This document shows positions 48,601 through 56,800 of a stretch of 64,000 nt of DNA, one piece after another; position 1 is the stretch's first letter, and every line of letters begins with the position of its first letter. The notes beneath the pieces are model-generated. The model was not told the DNA's origin. It worked only from the letters and a program-made list of their open reading frames with translations, and made no database searches. Source of the stretch: Topomyia yanbarensis (Eukaryota > Arthropoda > Insecta > Diptera > Culicidae); assembly GCF_030247195.1 (NCBI RefSeq), contig NC_080670.1, positions 215,004,546 to 215,068,545 on the forward strand, written 5' to 3'. Position numbers and translations under genes: made by a program.

Positions 48601-51380
48601 TTGCCAAAATTCAATCAAGTTTTCTCTGAACAACAACGATTGCATTGGAAAACTTTCAACGATCACTTGGTAAACTTTAGAATTCCACCAGCGTCGACGC
48701 GCTAGATTTGAGTCCTGAAATTTACCCGAACCACTTTACGGAAAGTAGAAGAAAGCTAAAATTAATTACCACCGCAACCCCAACAAAAACCATACAGCCA
48801 CTTAACTTCGACCCTCCCCGATACTGGGGAAAAGTTCTAAGGTAAATGCAATAAACCCCCAATCAAGTTACCGATGATCGGATCAATTACCTGACACCTT
48901 GGTAGCAAATTTCCACCGCCTGCTGTGATTGAAGTGGGCGAACGTGTGCACAGAAAAAACACGTCCGCTATTAGCTCCCGTTCACGCGTGACGGCTTTTC
49001 GCCGTTTTTATTGGACAATAAAAACAACCGGTGAAAAGTTTAGCCGGACGATGATGGACCCCCCTCAAGGGAAAACCGATAGCCGATAGTGCTTTTCACA
49101 TCTTCACATGTATCATGCTTATGCTGACAGGCTCTCTTAACGAAGCTGCGTGAAGATGACAGTTTGTTTTTTTTTTTCGTAAGGGGAGTTCGCCGCTTGC
49201 TCGGATCATTTTTTATTGCCCAAACAAAGCAGCCAGAAAGTATAGAAAGTGTCACCCCCGACATCATAATATCTGAAAAGCTTTCAATTAATTGCAGCTT
49301 GTTCCGAAACTTACCCTCGTTCGTTCGTTCGTTCGAGTAGTAAACAGTTGGAAAAGCAACCGGGGAATTAAAGTTGTAGCCGAGGGGAAATCCTCACTAT
49401 GACACCCTGGCAAAAGTTAGTTGCGAAGGGTCGCTGCTGGATGCCTTTACGAAGGTGTCGAATACTCGTGCTACACGACCGACCGACCATCACCGGGCGG
49501 AAGAAGAGTCAACGCTTACTACGTTCCTTCAGTTTTTCGCCCGTTGGCTGGCTGCTTGTGCAAGCGAAAGATCGAACAAGTGTAACCAGGTACTATTTTG
49601 TAGGTAGGGTGTTTTTGCTTTGACTTTTGACACCTGGCTCGTACATAAAGGATAAAACAACTTTAATAGTTGGCACCAGGAAAATTGCATTGTTGGCATG
49701 CTTCCGGTGTTGGAGCGGGGAGAGATTTCGGGGGTTCGGGGTTCCTATTCATTCAACAAGTGCGAATCGGATAGGGTAAGATTCAATTACTGCAATTATT
49801 TCTTTCGATAAAAGTTGGCTCCGTGATCTAGAGGGGTGATTGAATTTAAGTTGATTGGGCTATTAAATCTTCCTCAACAAAAGTTAAGGGATAAGTTTTC
49901 CTATTCGTTTTAAGAATTTTAAATGGCTGCGGTTTAAGTTCAAACGTTATCCATAACGTTCAGCCCTCAAAATAGGTAAACTTCTTCAGAATTGTCGTAA
50001 TTTCTTCTAGAAACACTTTTTTATAAATCGCCTTAATTTTGAATTGAGAAAACTTCGCTTTTCAGACCGCAGCTACAACTCGCTTGTTAAATAAAATGGT
50101 TTTTGGGATCTCGCACATAAAAAGTTTACGTTGTATAAGTCGTGGATTTTCATTTTGATTTCGTCTTATCAGTATCTGGCAAACCGATCATCCGGTGGCC
50201 CAATCGGTCTACCTGATACTGACGAGACGAAATCGAAGCACGAATACATGATGTTATTCACAAAAAAATATGTATATGCTATTTATTAATTGATTTTTCC
50301 GCCCCCTCACCAAACAGGAACCTATTTCAATTGCATCATGTTCATGGTGGCCTCATCGGTGGTGTCCACAATTCTTATCCTGAACTATCACCATCGGAAC
50401 GCGGAAACGCACGTAATGTCGGACTGGGTAACTAAACAACCTTTAGTAATTCATCCATTCCAGAAACCTGTAATTCCCCTACTCTTTCAGATTCGGGTAG
50501 TGTTCCTATCCTGGCTGCCATGCATCCTGCGGATGACCCGACCCGGGGAACCCTTCCCGCATCCGTGCCGTCAGTCGGAGGATGAGAAGAACAAGCAACT
50601 GCAGGAGGTGGAAATGCGTGAAAGGTTCCTCCCGTCTTTTTCAATCAAATTTTCTCACCATTCCAAACTAATCAAACTTGTTCCGTAGATCCTCGAAATC
50701 GTTGCTCGCGAACGTACTGGACATTGACGACGACTACCGGTGCAATCACCGGTGCAATACACTGCCCCACAATCCGACCTACTACCGGACACTGTACCGC
50801 CAGGGGGACGACGGGAGTGTCGGCGTGTTGACGGGGGCTGGCGGCGGAACGGACACGATCGGTCGCAGCGGTGGCCTCGGAACGATCAGTGCCGCTGGGG
50901 GTGGCCGCCTGCACGAAACAGTGTCCTCGCATACCTGTCTCAGCTCCTCGGCCGAGTACGAGCTGGCGCTGATACTGAAGGAGTTGCGGTACATCACCGA
51001 TCAGGTACGGCGAGGGGCTTGATTTTCTTTTTTGGATCAATTTTCTATTATTTTTAGTTGTTTTTTTGTTGTCAATCCGCGCACGTTTCAAGTTTCTTTT
51101 CATTTGTCAAAGTGAACAGTGCTTTTGTTATTTCTTCTGTTGTCATAGTGAAAACGTTGCTGCTTTTTGTTTACCTGTTTGGCAAACGTGACTTTATTTG
51201 ACGGTTATTTTCCCCCGGGATATGCAGCTCCGCAAGGAGGACGAAAATGGCGAGGTGACCCGGGACTGGAAGTTTGCCGCCATGGTGGTCGACCGTTTGT
51301 GCCTTATCATCTTCACCCTGTTCACGCTCATCGCGACGCTGGCTGTACTCTTTTCAGCGCCTAATTTTATCTTCTCATAA
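27582..51380 (+). CDS. nAChRalpha7: Nicotinic acetylcholine receptor alpha subunit, alpha7-like (3' portion, 7 exons)
   Basis: Joined exons 27582-27657, 28221-28415, 48424-48510, 50318-50427, 50491-50624, 50689-51004 and 51228-51380 total 1071 nt, exactly 357 codons, with GT-AG introns throughout. The 356-residue product is the C-terminal part of a cys-loop cation channel subunit of cholinergic synapses. Residues 1-48 carry the loop C region with YYNCCPEP (vicinal cysteines, diagnostic of alpha subunits). TM1 is about 57-80, and the SGEK motif (residues 84-87) before TM2 fits cation selectivity. TM2 is about 89-112, TM3 about 121-141, an intracellular loop about 150-322 and TM4 about 325-349. 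The loop motif [16 protein letters not shown] and the [15 protein letters not shown] and [14 protein letters not shown] words point to insect alpha7 rather than alpha6; alpha5 is the main alternative. Signal peptide and most ligand-binding exons are not in the window as far as I can see. Confidence 0.93.
28221..28415 (+). CDS. nAChRalpha7: nAChR alpha7-like exon: loop C and TM1
   Basis: The acceptor TTCCGCTCAG ends at 28220 and the donor GTAAGT starts at 28416. The 195-nt phase 1-1 exon encodes [17 protein letters not shown], the agonist-binding loop C with adjacent cysteines, then [20 protein letters not shown] (start of TM1) and [11 protein letters not shown]. The exon is symmetric (phase 1 at both ends), so skipping would keep frame but remove loop C and TM1. 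A 20,008-bp intron follows. Confidence 0.96.
28416..30551 (+). other. First part of the 20-kb receptor intron; no gene recognised
   Basis: The intron runs from 28416 to 48423. In this first part I see no exon and no clear transposon protein. Sequence from about 29640 to 30000 may be the distal part of the Tc1/mariner remnant that follows, but the match is too weak to call. Confidence 0.45.
30552..31290 (-). mobile_element. Degenerate Tc1/mariner transposase
   Basis: The minus strand gives, in order, [17 protein letters not shown] (about 31225-31175, helix-turn-helix-like), [18 protein letters not shown] (about 30960-30900, first catalytic aspartate in MDDET), then a long frame 30839-30558 containing [20 protein letters not shown] and [16 protein letters not shown]. 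This last block is the end of the DDE domain with the catalytic glutamate in PIEKYW. Multiple stops and frame changes lie between them, and the central part with the second aspartate is disrupted. This element sits in the large receptor intron, opposite to the gene. Confidence 0.82.
31291..34373. other. Intronic DNA, no gene recognised
   Basis: Part of the 20-kb intron. The plus-strand frame 33835-34353 (172 codons) begins with a His run and has no recognisable domain; I regard it as chance. A short CT-rich tract lies at about 34000-34022. Nothing else can be supported. Confidence 0.4.
34374..34862 (+). repeat. TTAA-bounded 0.5-kb dispersed repeat, copy C (5' truncated)
   Basis: It aligns with the other three copies from the CCCCTGCCCAACCAGG region to CACATATCTTCACCTTAA. 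The right TTAA is at 34859-34862. The first 50 or so bases of the family, including the left TTAAGG end, are replaced by unrelated sequence, so the copy is truncated. It shares the ACAAGCGTGCGTTCCTGGC insertion with copy D (60319-60840), which suggests those two are closer to each other than to copies A and B. Confidence 0.8.
34863..36600. other. Intronic DNA, no gene recognised
   Basis: Short open frames on both strands without motifs (for example 35585-35878 minus and 35868-36257 plus). No repeat family is recognised. Confidence 0.4.
36680..37600. repeat. Tandem array of diverged units of about 120 bp
   Basis: Phrases such as CCCCGGCGGTGGA, GATCTACTCG, GAGAGTTCCC, GTGAGCCATTTAGC and ACCGATGTTCG recur in the same order. 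GAGAGTT occurs at about 36807 and 36929, and related joints follow near 37047, 37162, 37385 and 37525, so the unit is near 120 bp and later units diverge. Read on the minus strand it resembles repeated GVD-IHRRG-type translations seen in the tails of some mosquito LINEs, which is only a recollection. It ends about 110 bp before the 8.57-kb TIR element. Confidence 0.65.
39517..39588. repeat. Imperfect hairpin inside the TIR element
   Basis: The arm 39517-39541 (contains CGATACGCATAACAGT) pairs with 39564-39588 (contains ACTGTTATGCGTATC), 25 bases with three mismatches around a 22-base spacer. It could be the end of a nested small foldback element. Confidence 0.7.
40438..40503 (-). repeat. tRNA-like relic, probably the head of a SINE
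   Basis: On the minus strand the sequence starts GGGACGACATAGCTTAGTTG and ends with GATTTGAGTTCGATCCT. The first contains an A-box-like TAGCTTAGTTGA and the second a B-box-like GAGTTCGATCC at suitable spacing for RNA polymerase III promoters. The 3' side does not close an acceptor stem with the 5' GGGACGA, so I call it a tRNA-derived SINE head or tRNA pseudogene, not a functional tRNA. Confidence 0.6.
42050..43560. repeat. Three tandem units of about 480 bp, CG-word rich
   Basis: Corresponding landmarks repeat: ATAACCGTGTGCCTTT near 42173, GTAACCGTGTAGCTTT near 42655 and ATAATGACGTAGTGTG near 43129, a spacing of about 475-482 bp. Other shared phrases include TATCACTAGAGT, GTGACCGATTCAT and the word TTAACGTGTTTGTCACGTGT. 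Units are clearly diverged, and the array lies inside the 8.57-kb TIR element. It has many CG dinucleotides and no coding frame. Confidence 0.8.
44335..44856 (-). CDS. Hypothetical 173-codon ORF inside the TIR element
   Basis: One of the longest uninterrupted frames in the window. It begins [16 protein letters not shown] and continues with a CPCSRC cysteine cluster. The cluster vaguely recalls cysteine motifs at the start of proteins from large insect DNA transposons, but no catalytic motif or family match is visible and the C-terminal part looks like random translation. Overlapping frames on both strands weaken it. It could be the remnant of the element's own gene or chance. Confidence 0.2.
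   Translation of the reverse strand: MYVFDDQASGPRKITQCPCSRCTGKLRSPLHVPHIHVPKNHQYPNLTAAIISVIIPRSALFRLPYPNDGLMRLQDDTKHLCRRTQQTRDLQHNITRATMCCGSASDPYCEIVWRNPSPRFRGLTVLQTSSSINCFKMDIALRLDSGLSRRPRGLMRLFYVICFFVLCTCAYQR
46281..46600 (-). mobile_element. R1-clade LINE reverse transcriptase fragment, ends at the TIR element
   Basis: Minus-strand translation with frame changes gives [20 protein letters not shown], then [15 protein letters not shown] (decayed GVPQGSxLGPxLWN) and [19 protein letters not shown] with the catalytic FADD motif. These are typical of the R1/RT1/Waldo group. The similarity breaks exactly where the right terminal inverted repeat begins (46280/46281). I could not find the rest of the RT on the far side of the element (left of 37712), so the R1 copy was truncated or the junction is more complex than a simple insertion. 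Confidence 0.8.
47030..47350 (+). mobile_element. Second non-LTR RT fragment
   Basis: Plus-strand translation yields [20 protein letters not shown] (the CxNYRGI motif of reverse transcriptases), then [18 protein letters not shown]. After a frame change comes [14 protein letters not shown], corresponding to IDFKAAYDSIKRDELW around a conserved catalytic aspartate. The family differs from the R1 and I-type fragments. The copy is short and inactive. Confidence 0.72.
47351..48423 (+). other. 3' end of the 20-kb intron
   Basis: No additional exon was recognised. A polypyrimidine run, TTTTTTCCATCTTTCCAG, ends at 48423 immediately before the TM2 exon. Confidence 0.5.
48424..48510 (+). CDS. nAChRalpha7: nAChR alpha7-like exon: TM2 pore helix
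   Basis: The acceptor ends at 48423 and the donor GTAAGT starts at 48511. The 87-nt phase 1-1 exon encodes [20 protein letters not shown] then TSDAVPLLG, the channel-lining helix. Alternative forms of the corresponding region are known in the Drosophila alpha6 gene (exon 8 variants), so its symmetric phase and very long upstream intron make mutually exclusive alternatives conceivable here. I did not find one. Confidence 0.96.
   Translation, partial: GSPFCCHSLSSLTWWRKPCRPLRMLCLC
48511..50317 (+). other. 1.8-kb intron between TM2 and TM3 exons
   Basis: No transposon or gene is seen. It contains TTCGTTCGTTCG simple repeats near 49319 and a strong hairpin at 50157-50234, 83 bases before the next exon. 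Confidence 0.6.
50157..50234 (+). ncRNA. Intronic hairpin, candidate structured RNA
   Basis: The arm 50157-50188 (starts GATTTCGTCTTATCAGTATC) is the reverse complement of 50203-50234 at 27 of 32 positions, with a 14-base loop. In RNA one further position becomes a U-G pair, and the stem can extend a few wobble pairs outward. Length and loop size would suit a microRNA precursor, a splicing-control stem, or simply a small foldback. The sequence does not match any microRNA I remember. Confidence 0.4.
50318..50427 (+). CDS. nAChRalpha7: nAChR alpha7-like exon: TM3
   Basis: The acceptor CACCAAACAG ends at 50317 and the donor GTAACT starts at 50428. The 110-nt exon completes the split glycine and encodes [20 protein letters not shown] then [16 protein letters not shown]. 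The following intron is only 63 bp and contains no stop in the reading frame. Confidence 0.95.
50491..50624 (+). CDS. nAChRalpha7: nAChR alpha7-like exon: start of intracellular loop
   Basis: The acceptor CTCTTTCAG ends at 50490. The exon encodes [20 protein letters not shown] and ends in QLQEVEMRE plus AG of an arginine codon. The donor is AAAG|GTTCCT, weaker than usual, but the joined codon AG|A followed by SSKSLLAN restores the conserved ERSSKSLL motif, and the overall frame confirms it. The next intron is 64 bp. Confidence 0.93.
50689..51004 (+). CDS. nAChRalpha7: nAChR alpha7-like exon: intracellular loop with Gly-rich insert
   Basis: The acceptor TTCCGTAG ends at 50688 and the donor GTACGG starts at 51005. 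The 316-nt exon encodes [20 protein letters not shown], then the [19 protein letters not shown] segment, a glycine-rich low-complexity insert ([17 protein letters not shown]), [20 protein letters not shown] and [15 protein letters not shown]. The latter is the amphipathic helix leading to TM4. The Gly-rich insert is probably a lineage-specific expansion. Antisense open frames at 50672-51103 and 50782-50997 are shadows. Confidence 0.95.
51228..51380 (+). CDS. nAChRalpha7: nAChR alpha7-like last recognised exon: TM4 and stop
   Basis: The acceptor GGGATATGCAG ends at 51227, after a 223-bp intron. The exon encodes [20 protein letters not shown] then [20 protein letters not shown] and [10 protein letters not shown], ending in TAA at 51378-51380. 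Length and ending fit insect alpha7-type C-termini, which stop shortly after TM4. The stop is followed by C and, in frame, by another 127 sense codons described separately. Confidence 0.95.
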   Translation, partial: LRKEDENGEVTRDWKFAAMVVDRLCLIIFTLFTLIATLAVLFSAPNFIFS

Positions 51381-51764
51381 CAACCATCATCAACAACAAC
51401 CGCAGCCACAGCAGCACCAGTTACGACAGCAGCCACATCCTTTCCAACAACAACAACGCCGACGACAACAAACCCAGCCTACGCCGGAGACAACAACGCT
51501 CACATTGAGATCGTTCCAATTCTGCGCTCGCCCGGAGATGGCGGTGGCGGCACGGTGGACGATCCGACCTCGTGGATTCTTCTCGGGGGAACACTGGCCC
51601 TGGTGGTTCTGGTGGTGACTTTGGCCTCCGTTGCACTCCTGCTGGCGGTTCTGGTGCTGCTGGGCAATGGGACACTCACTCAACTGTTTGCGGTGACTGA
51701 TTATAAGTTAAGAAAATATGTTCAAATTTTCGTGAAAAGTTTTAAATTAATGAACGATGCGTAA
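51381..51764 (+). CDS. In-frame post-stop ORF: Thr-rich linker plus hydrophobic helix (possible C-terminal extension)
   Basis: Directly after the receptor TAA, the same frame stays open for 127 codons and ends in TAA at 51762-51764. The predicted peptide has a Ser/Thr/Ala/Pro-rich segment of about 38 residues (SSTTTAATAAPVTTAAT and TTTTPTTTN inside it), then AHIEIVPILRSPGDGGGG. A hydrophobic run of about 30 residues follows (WILLGGTLALVVLVVTLASV onward) and a tail with YKLRKYVQIFVKSFK. Codons in the hydrophobic part favour CTG, GTG and GCC, like the exons and unlike the AT-rich DNA after 51700. It has no own early ATG. If translated by readthrough it would add an extracellular stalk, a fifth helix and a basic cytoplasmic tail. 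CAA/ACA repeats help keep frames open here, so this could still be 3' UTR. Confidence 0.45.
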   Translation, partial: QPSSTTTAATAAPVTTAATSFPTTTTPTTTNPAYAGDNNAHIEIVPILRSPGDGGGGTVDDPTSWILLGGTLALVVLVVTLASVALLLAVLVLLGNGTLTQLFAVTDYKLRKYVQIFVKSFKLMNDA

Positions 51765-53855
51765 ACAAAACAACTTCGGACAACCGTAGGCGATCGGAGA
51801 TAGAATGGGCGTTAGACGTAGGGCGAAAGTATGTAGAACATCAAAGCAGGCCGTTTTTTATCGAACAGAATAGTTTCCTCGGTAACGTCATGCAATGTGA
51901 GTAGTTTTCTCTACTTTTTAAAACGTTTCCTTTTTGTAAGTGGTTTAGACGAAACGTAGGACACGTGTAATTGACTGTTTATCAGTTTAGATAAGTTGAC
52001 TTCGAACTAGAACAAAATGTGGAATGGGAAGCGATGAACGAAAATCATAGCAAGTTACTTGATTCAATCCGGTTTCTATATTTACATCAAAACTAACATT
52101 GAATGTACATAACTGATAGATTTTATTAGAGCACCCCGCATCAGCTCCCGGCGACGTACGGCTTGCAAAGGTTTGTCCGTGATCAACTGTCAAACTTCTC
52201 CAGGCCTGCTGAGACAGTGCAATTCTTCCGGTGGAATGTAAATAATTTTAAACCGTGCATTCACCATTCTCAAACTTCATACTTTCATAGCTTTGTTACG
52301 TTTCGACACTAGGCAAGTTCCCCCGTGCTAACTCACTACACGAGTAGTACTAAAATTCTACCGAAACTTTCGGAAACACTCTCGCGAAACTGCTTGTGAG
52401 AAAAAATAAAAGCAGTGGAGCGTTGAGAAAGAGAATAAAACACAAGAGTCGCAGCAAACTTATTGAAGACATTAGTTAATAATGACTAAACTAATTAGTG
52501 AAGTTTTATACGTAAGTGATCTTTTTTATACGAACAAGAAAAAATATGGCAAGTTAATCAAACTGTTGACGGATGGGCGACGATTAACGGAGTGAGGAAG
52601 AAGCAAAAAAAACTAGCTAATATGTAGGTTGTTGAATATTATGCCATAAGGTAAGGATAGTTTAGTTATGTTACGCTGAGAATTTGCTAGTCAAGTTGCA
52701 TAGGAAATACTAGGAAGCTAAGAACGAAAGCATAGGGCAGAACGCTGCTCTACGATTAGCTGCTTGCAATCGAATCAAAACAGTCAATAAATCAAAAAAT
52801 AGGGTTAAAAATTAATTGAGAATCGAACATGGAAACTGGGTTGTGGCCGGGTGGATCAGTGCTGTACTCGTTTCGAAAGCGAACGAGTATGCGCTAAAGC
52901 GAATAATTAAGAATTGTTTGAAATTTACAGTTGGGTTAAATCTGCGATATTTTTGTTTTTAAAACCGTGCGATGGATGAAAAACGTCTAATTTCGACAGA
53001 AGAATTATAATAGTAGAGAATGTTCTGAGACACATCCAAAGTAGCATTTGTAACAAGCAACGACTACGATTAGTTGCATAAGCATAAGCTTTTACACGTT
53101 CGCTTTTTTGGTTGCTAAACCACCTCAATAATCGTTGCCGTATACCTTTATGTGACGAATTATGTTGCTCAAACTGCTAGTCAACAACCGGTGTTTCTTG
53201 GGATAGACACGCCTGCAGACTTAACCCATTCTAATGAGTAGCCGCTACAAGCAAACGGCTCGTAGTCTGATTTTGTCGCTCTTTTGCACTTCGTATCACA
53301 CGAACTACTGTTGTTATTTACATTGGGTAGTATCCTGTTTATTTTGCTTCATGGGTCTGCTGGATGCCTTACCTCCCACATTTCGCATCTTCATGTTGTG
53401 AGAAACCGTCTGCTACTTATTTTCAGATTGATTTTTGTTGAATCAACGTTTTTCGAACAAAATACCTCAATAAATATGCAAGCGAAAGCACATACGCTCT
53501 ACTAAAACCTTACAACCAAGTCGAAATGGCTGTTCTAGCTGCTCCAAAGTATTGAAATAAGTAAACAAGGAAAGCCTTAGTTCTACAAGGCTATCTCGGT
53601 AAACCAAACTCGAGTTGAATCTGTTTCCGCCACCGATAAATTCATTCTACTATCTGTTGCAGATAAGGTTTTAGCCAGTACTTGGGCTCAGTTTTTATTT
53701 ACTCGGCTGACCCTTTGTGCCAGGGCGGCACAATAGCGTCCTCCAATAAGTTCGAGGTTTTTACAAACAAACAATAAAAGTAAACAAAAATAATCACTTA
53801 ACCGACTTATATTCACTGCACGCTGATCTACGGCTGCTGTTCAATGGGACGGCTG
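51765..53855 (+). other. Probable 3' UTR and flank of the receptor gene
   Basis: AT-rich sequence with a plus-strand A bias, several AATAAA hexamers (for example near 52405, 52785 and 53468) and no transposon or coding match. Open frames at 52925-53505 lack motifs. I infer 3' UTR from position and composition only; the true polyadenylation site is unknown. Confidence 0.45.
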
Positions 53856-53859
53856 GGTG

Positions 53860-56800
53860 GTATCTTCCGACCGGCCAGAACAGCAACGATCGAATTCATC
53901 CCCGCATTATCGTTGATTGTTCCGAAAGCGGCCCTTTACTTCTTTTCAATGAAGTGGGTCAGACTCAGCTATTCGAACCTCGGATCCTAGCAACGGTGAC
54001 GAAATATCGTGGGATCGACCTGATCGCAGCTAGCGATCCAAGAAGTCTTATTTGTCTCGCTGAGCGCTTATTCTCAACAACGAGAACAGATGGCGACCCA
54101 AGATCGAGCAATATGGAAATTTGGAATATATTCGGTCAAGAACACCTGGATAACTCGACCACGATGGTGGTGGTGATCATGATGACAACTGGTGGTACTT
54201 CGGGATACTTGATATTTAACCGGGAACGCATCGCATCCTATATTGTGGTTGGAAGTTGTCCTGAAACATCTTCTCTTCTGCCCTGAGCTTATCGCACAAA
54301 TTTGACCAAGAGTTGAGTTGCATAGACGTCCTGAGACCTTACCAGAGTGACCCTGAACTTGACAATGAAAAGGTACACTGTTCAAGGTTCTTCAGCACAA
54401 ATCGATGAAAATTGCAGACTCCAAAGTAACGTCGAACCCGTGAACCCGAACCCAAAGCCCGAATGTGAAACAAAACGTGAAATTCCAAAAAGCAGATGCT
54501 GATAGCTTCTGATTACTGCAATTTGTAAGCGAATCCGTTAGTCACAGGTCCTGCATAAGTGAGCCGGTGAATTGTTCGCAGCTAACGGAAACTGAAATAG
54601 TCAACATAGAAGTCGTGGCGTACAACGGTATCCGTCAGTGGAAAATTTTGCACTTCATTGTTGACAAGCTAGTTACCAGAAACGGAGAACTACATGTGCC
54701 GTAGAGGACGGTGCGGAATTGGTGATTCTTCAATCTTCACCAAATGCGCTGAGGCAGGTATAGAAGATATTCACCTTTTTATGCTCGTCAAGGTTTCTAT
54801 TTTAGGCATCTACACTTAACCCACGTTGTCGCTGCAAGCACACAGCTCCTAACCCAATTCAGGGTGTCTGTGGTTCCTTAATATTCCACATCGAACCCAG
54901 CCGTCCCTAGACCCTCAAGATTCCTTGATAAGGTCAGGATGATTGCAATATCTACGGTGGAAAATACAGAAGACAGAAGGGGAAACTAAATAGTTCTAAT
55001 ACCGCTCAGCCCTATGCCGATTTTGTTGCCCGTTCTCGAGCCACCGGCATCGACGATCGATGAGTTTGTAGTAGGCTGTCTGTACCACTTAACGGACCTG
55101 CCTTCTGGTAAAGCATTTCGAGACCTCTGAACAACTCTGCTCTGATCTGTGCAGTCTAAACATGGTATCTTTGGAATCTGGTTCCGCAGCTATGAGTTAG
55201 GAACCATGAGCTCTGGGACTCTTGATGCAGTCTGTGTCACTTCCTAGCCGGACTGACTTGGTGACGGCGCGAACGATGATGGTAGCGGGGATCGCGAGTA
55301 CTCTTGGTGAAAAGTCTTGGCTGTCTCTATCTCCGAGGGATCTCCACGAAAACTTCCCAAGAGAGCAACGGATGAAAGGCAAACAATTTGGTGCCCTACC
55401 ATACAACCATCGACCTTAGCACTGATACTTCTTGCCAGTATGCTACGTAGCAGTTTAGCTGCGAAGTGAAAGAAATCGTGATTCAGCTCGGCGATAAAAT
55501 CTAGATTAAGCCCTCGGTATTCTGGTCGATCAATTCTTTGTCGTCATAGATGGGGTTAAGTATTCAGACATCACCAATGTTCAAAACTTGCTACCGTGCA
55601 CGGCTGACTACTATGGACTGAGATTGTAGTGCGAATGTGGGAATATCGACCCCCCAAAATTGTGTTCACTGACGATTCTGAAAGAGGTCGTCGACTTCGG
55701 GGGAGAGGAGTTCCGCAATATCAACGGAGTGCCGCGAGGCTCAGTGCTAGTCGTGACATTATTCCTCCTCAGGATAAACTCGCTCTTCGCAGCGCTCTCC
55801 GGAGGTATCCACGTGTCTGTTTACTCCGACGACACCATCCTGGTGGCCCTGGGGAAAACCATCATGCGTATCCAGATGTCAATACAGGCGGCCGTCAACG
55901 CCGTTGGCCGATGATCACTCGCAACAGAATTCAATATCTCCACCGAAAAATGCGCTATCACTCATTGCTGCGGCACTCACTGCCTAGCCAACTCCAGGCC
56001 ACTCCGCCTGAACGACACTATTGTACCCTTTCGGAAGGAACCAGTCATCCTCGGAGTCACCATCGATAGGAAACTTACGTTGACACCCCATTTCCGTCGA
56101 ATAAAAAAGGAAAAAACGGCTGGTCCGCTCTATCTGCTCCCAGCGCCCCAAAAATAATAGCAGGACAGCTAAATATTTTACGGGATCGAACTTACGTGCC
56201 GAAATTTAGACGGGCTCTCCACTATCCTCGGGCCACTATACGGAACGGTTAACCGCCGTATAGTAAAGCATCCCTTCCGAAGCAGGCTGCGTTAAGGCCG
56301 GAGTACATCCGTGACGCTGGGAAGCAGCCAGTGTAACTCTCAAACGGGCGCTAAACTTCCTCGAGCAGACAGCGGGCGACGAATGTGACCTTCTTACCAT
56401 CGCAACCAAGATCCCCCAAGAGTTCCCCAATAAGCCCTTCTCAACCATCACCCGGCTGCATTGCGTAAGACCACGACCCTGGACCGAACATCGACGACAG
56501 CCTCACTTTCACAATAATGATCGATGAATCCCCCGAGTAGCATTATGTCAAAATACAGGACGTCAACCGAACGTACCAACAACACCTCAAAGTATATACT
56601 GACGGCTCCAAGGCGGACGATGGCGTTAGAGCGGGAATCAGCGGACTGGGTAGAGGGCTCTTCTTCCGCCTTCCCTCTCCTGCTCAGTTTTCAAGGCGGA
56701 ACCGGCAGCCATTGCGGGGGCAATGGCCATAAGGAGCACAGACGAACCAACGGTTATTTTCGCTGACTCCTTGTCAATCTTGAGGGACATCGTATCCGGA

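Noticed and set aside
50672..51103. 143-codon minus-strand ORF and related antisense frames
   Set aside because: Exact antisense shadow of the GC-rich receptor exon 50689-51004.
51390..51683. Cys/Gln-rich minus-strand ORFs and the Gln/His-rich plus-strand frame at 51274-51618
   Set aside because: Other-frame readings of the CAA/ACA-rich post-stop region. Only the frame continuous with the receptor has a coherent linker-helix-tail design.
55197..55419. Overlapping ORFs between LINE endonuclease and RT remnants
   Set aside because: Too decayed to align with LINE ORF2; overlapping both-strand frames look like chance.
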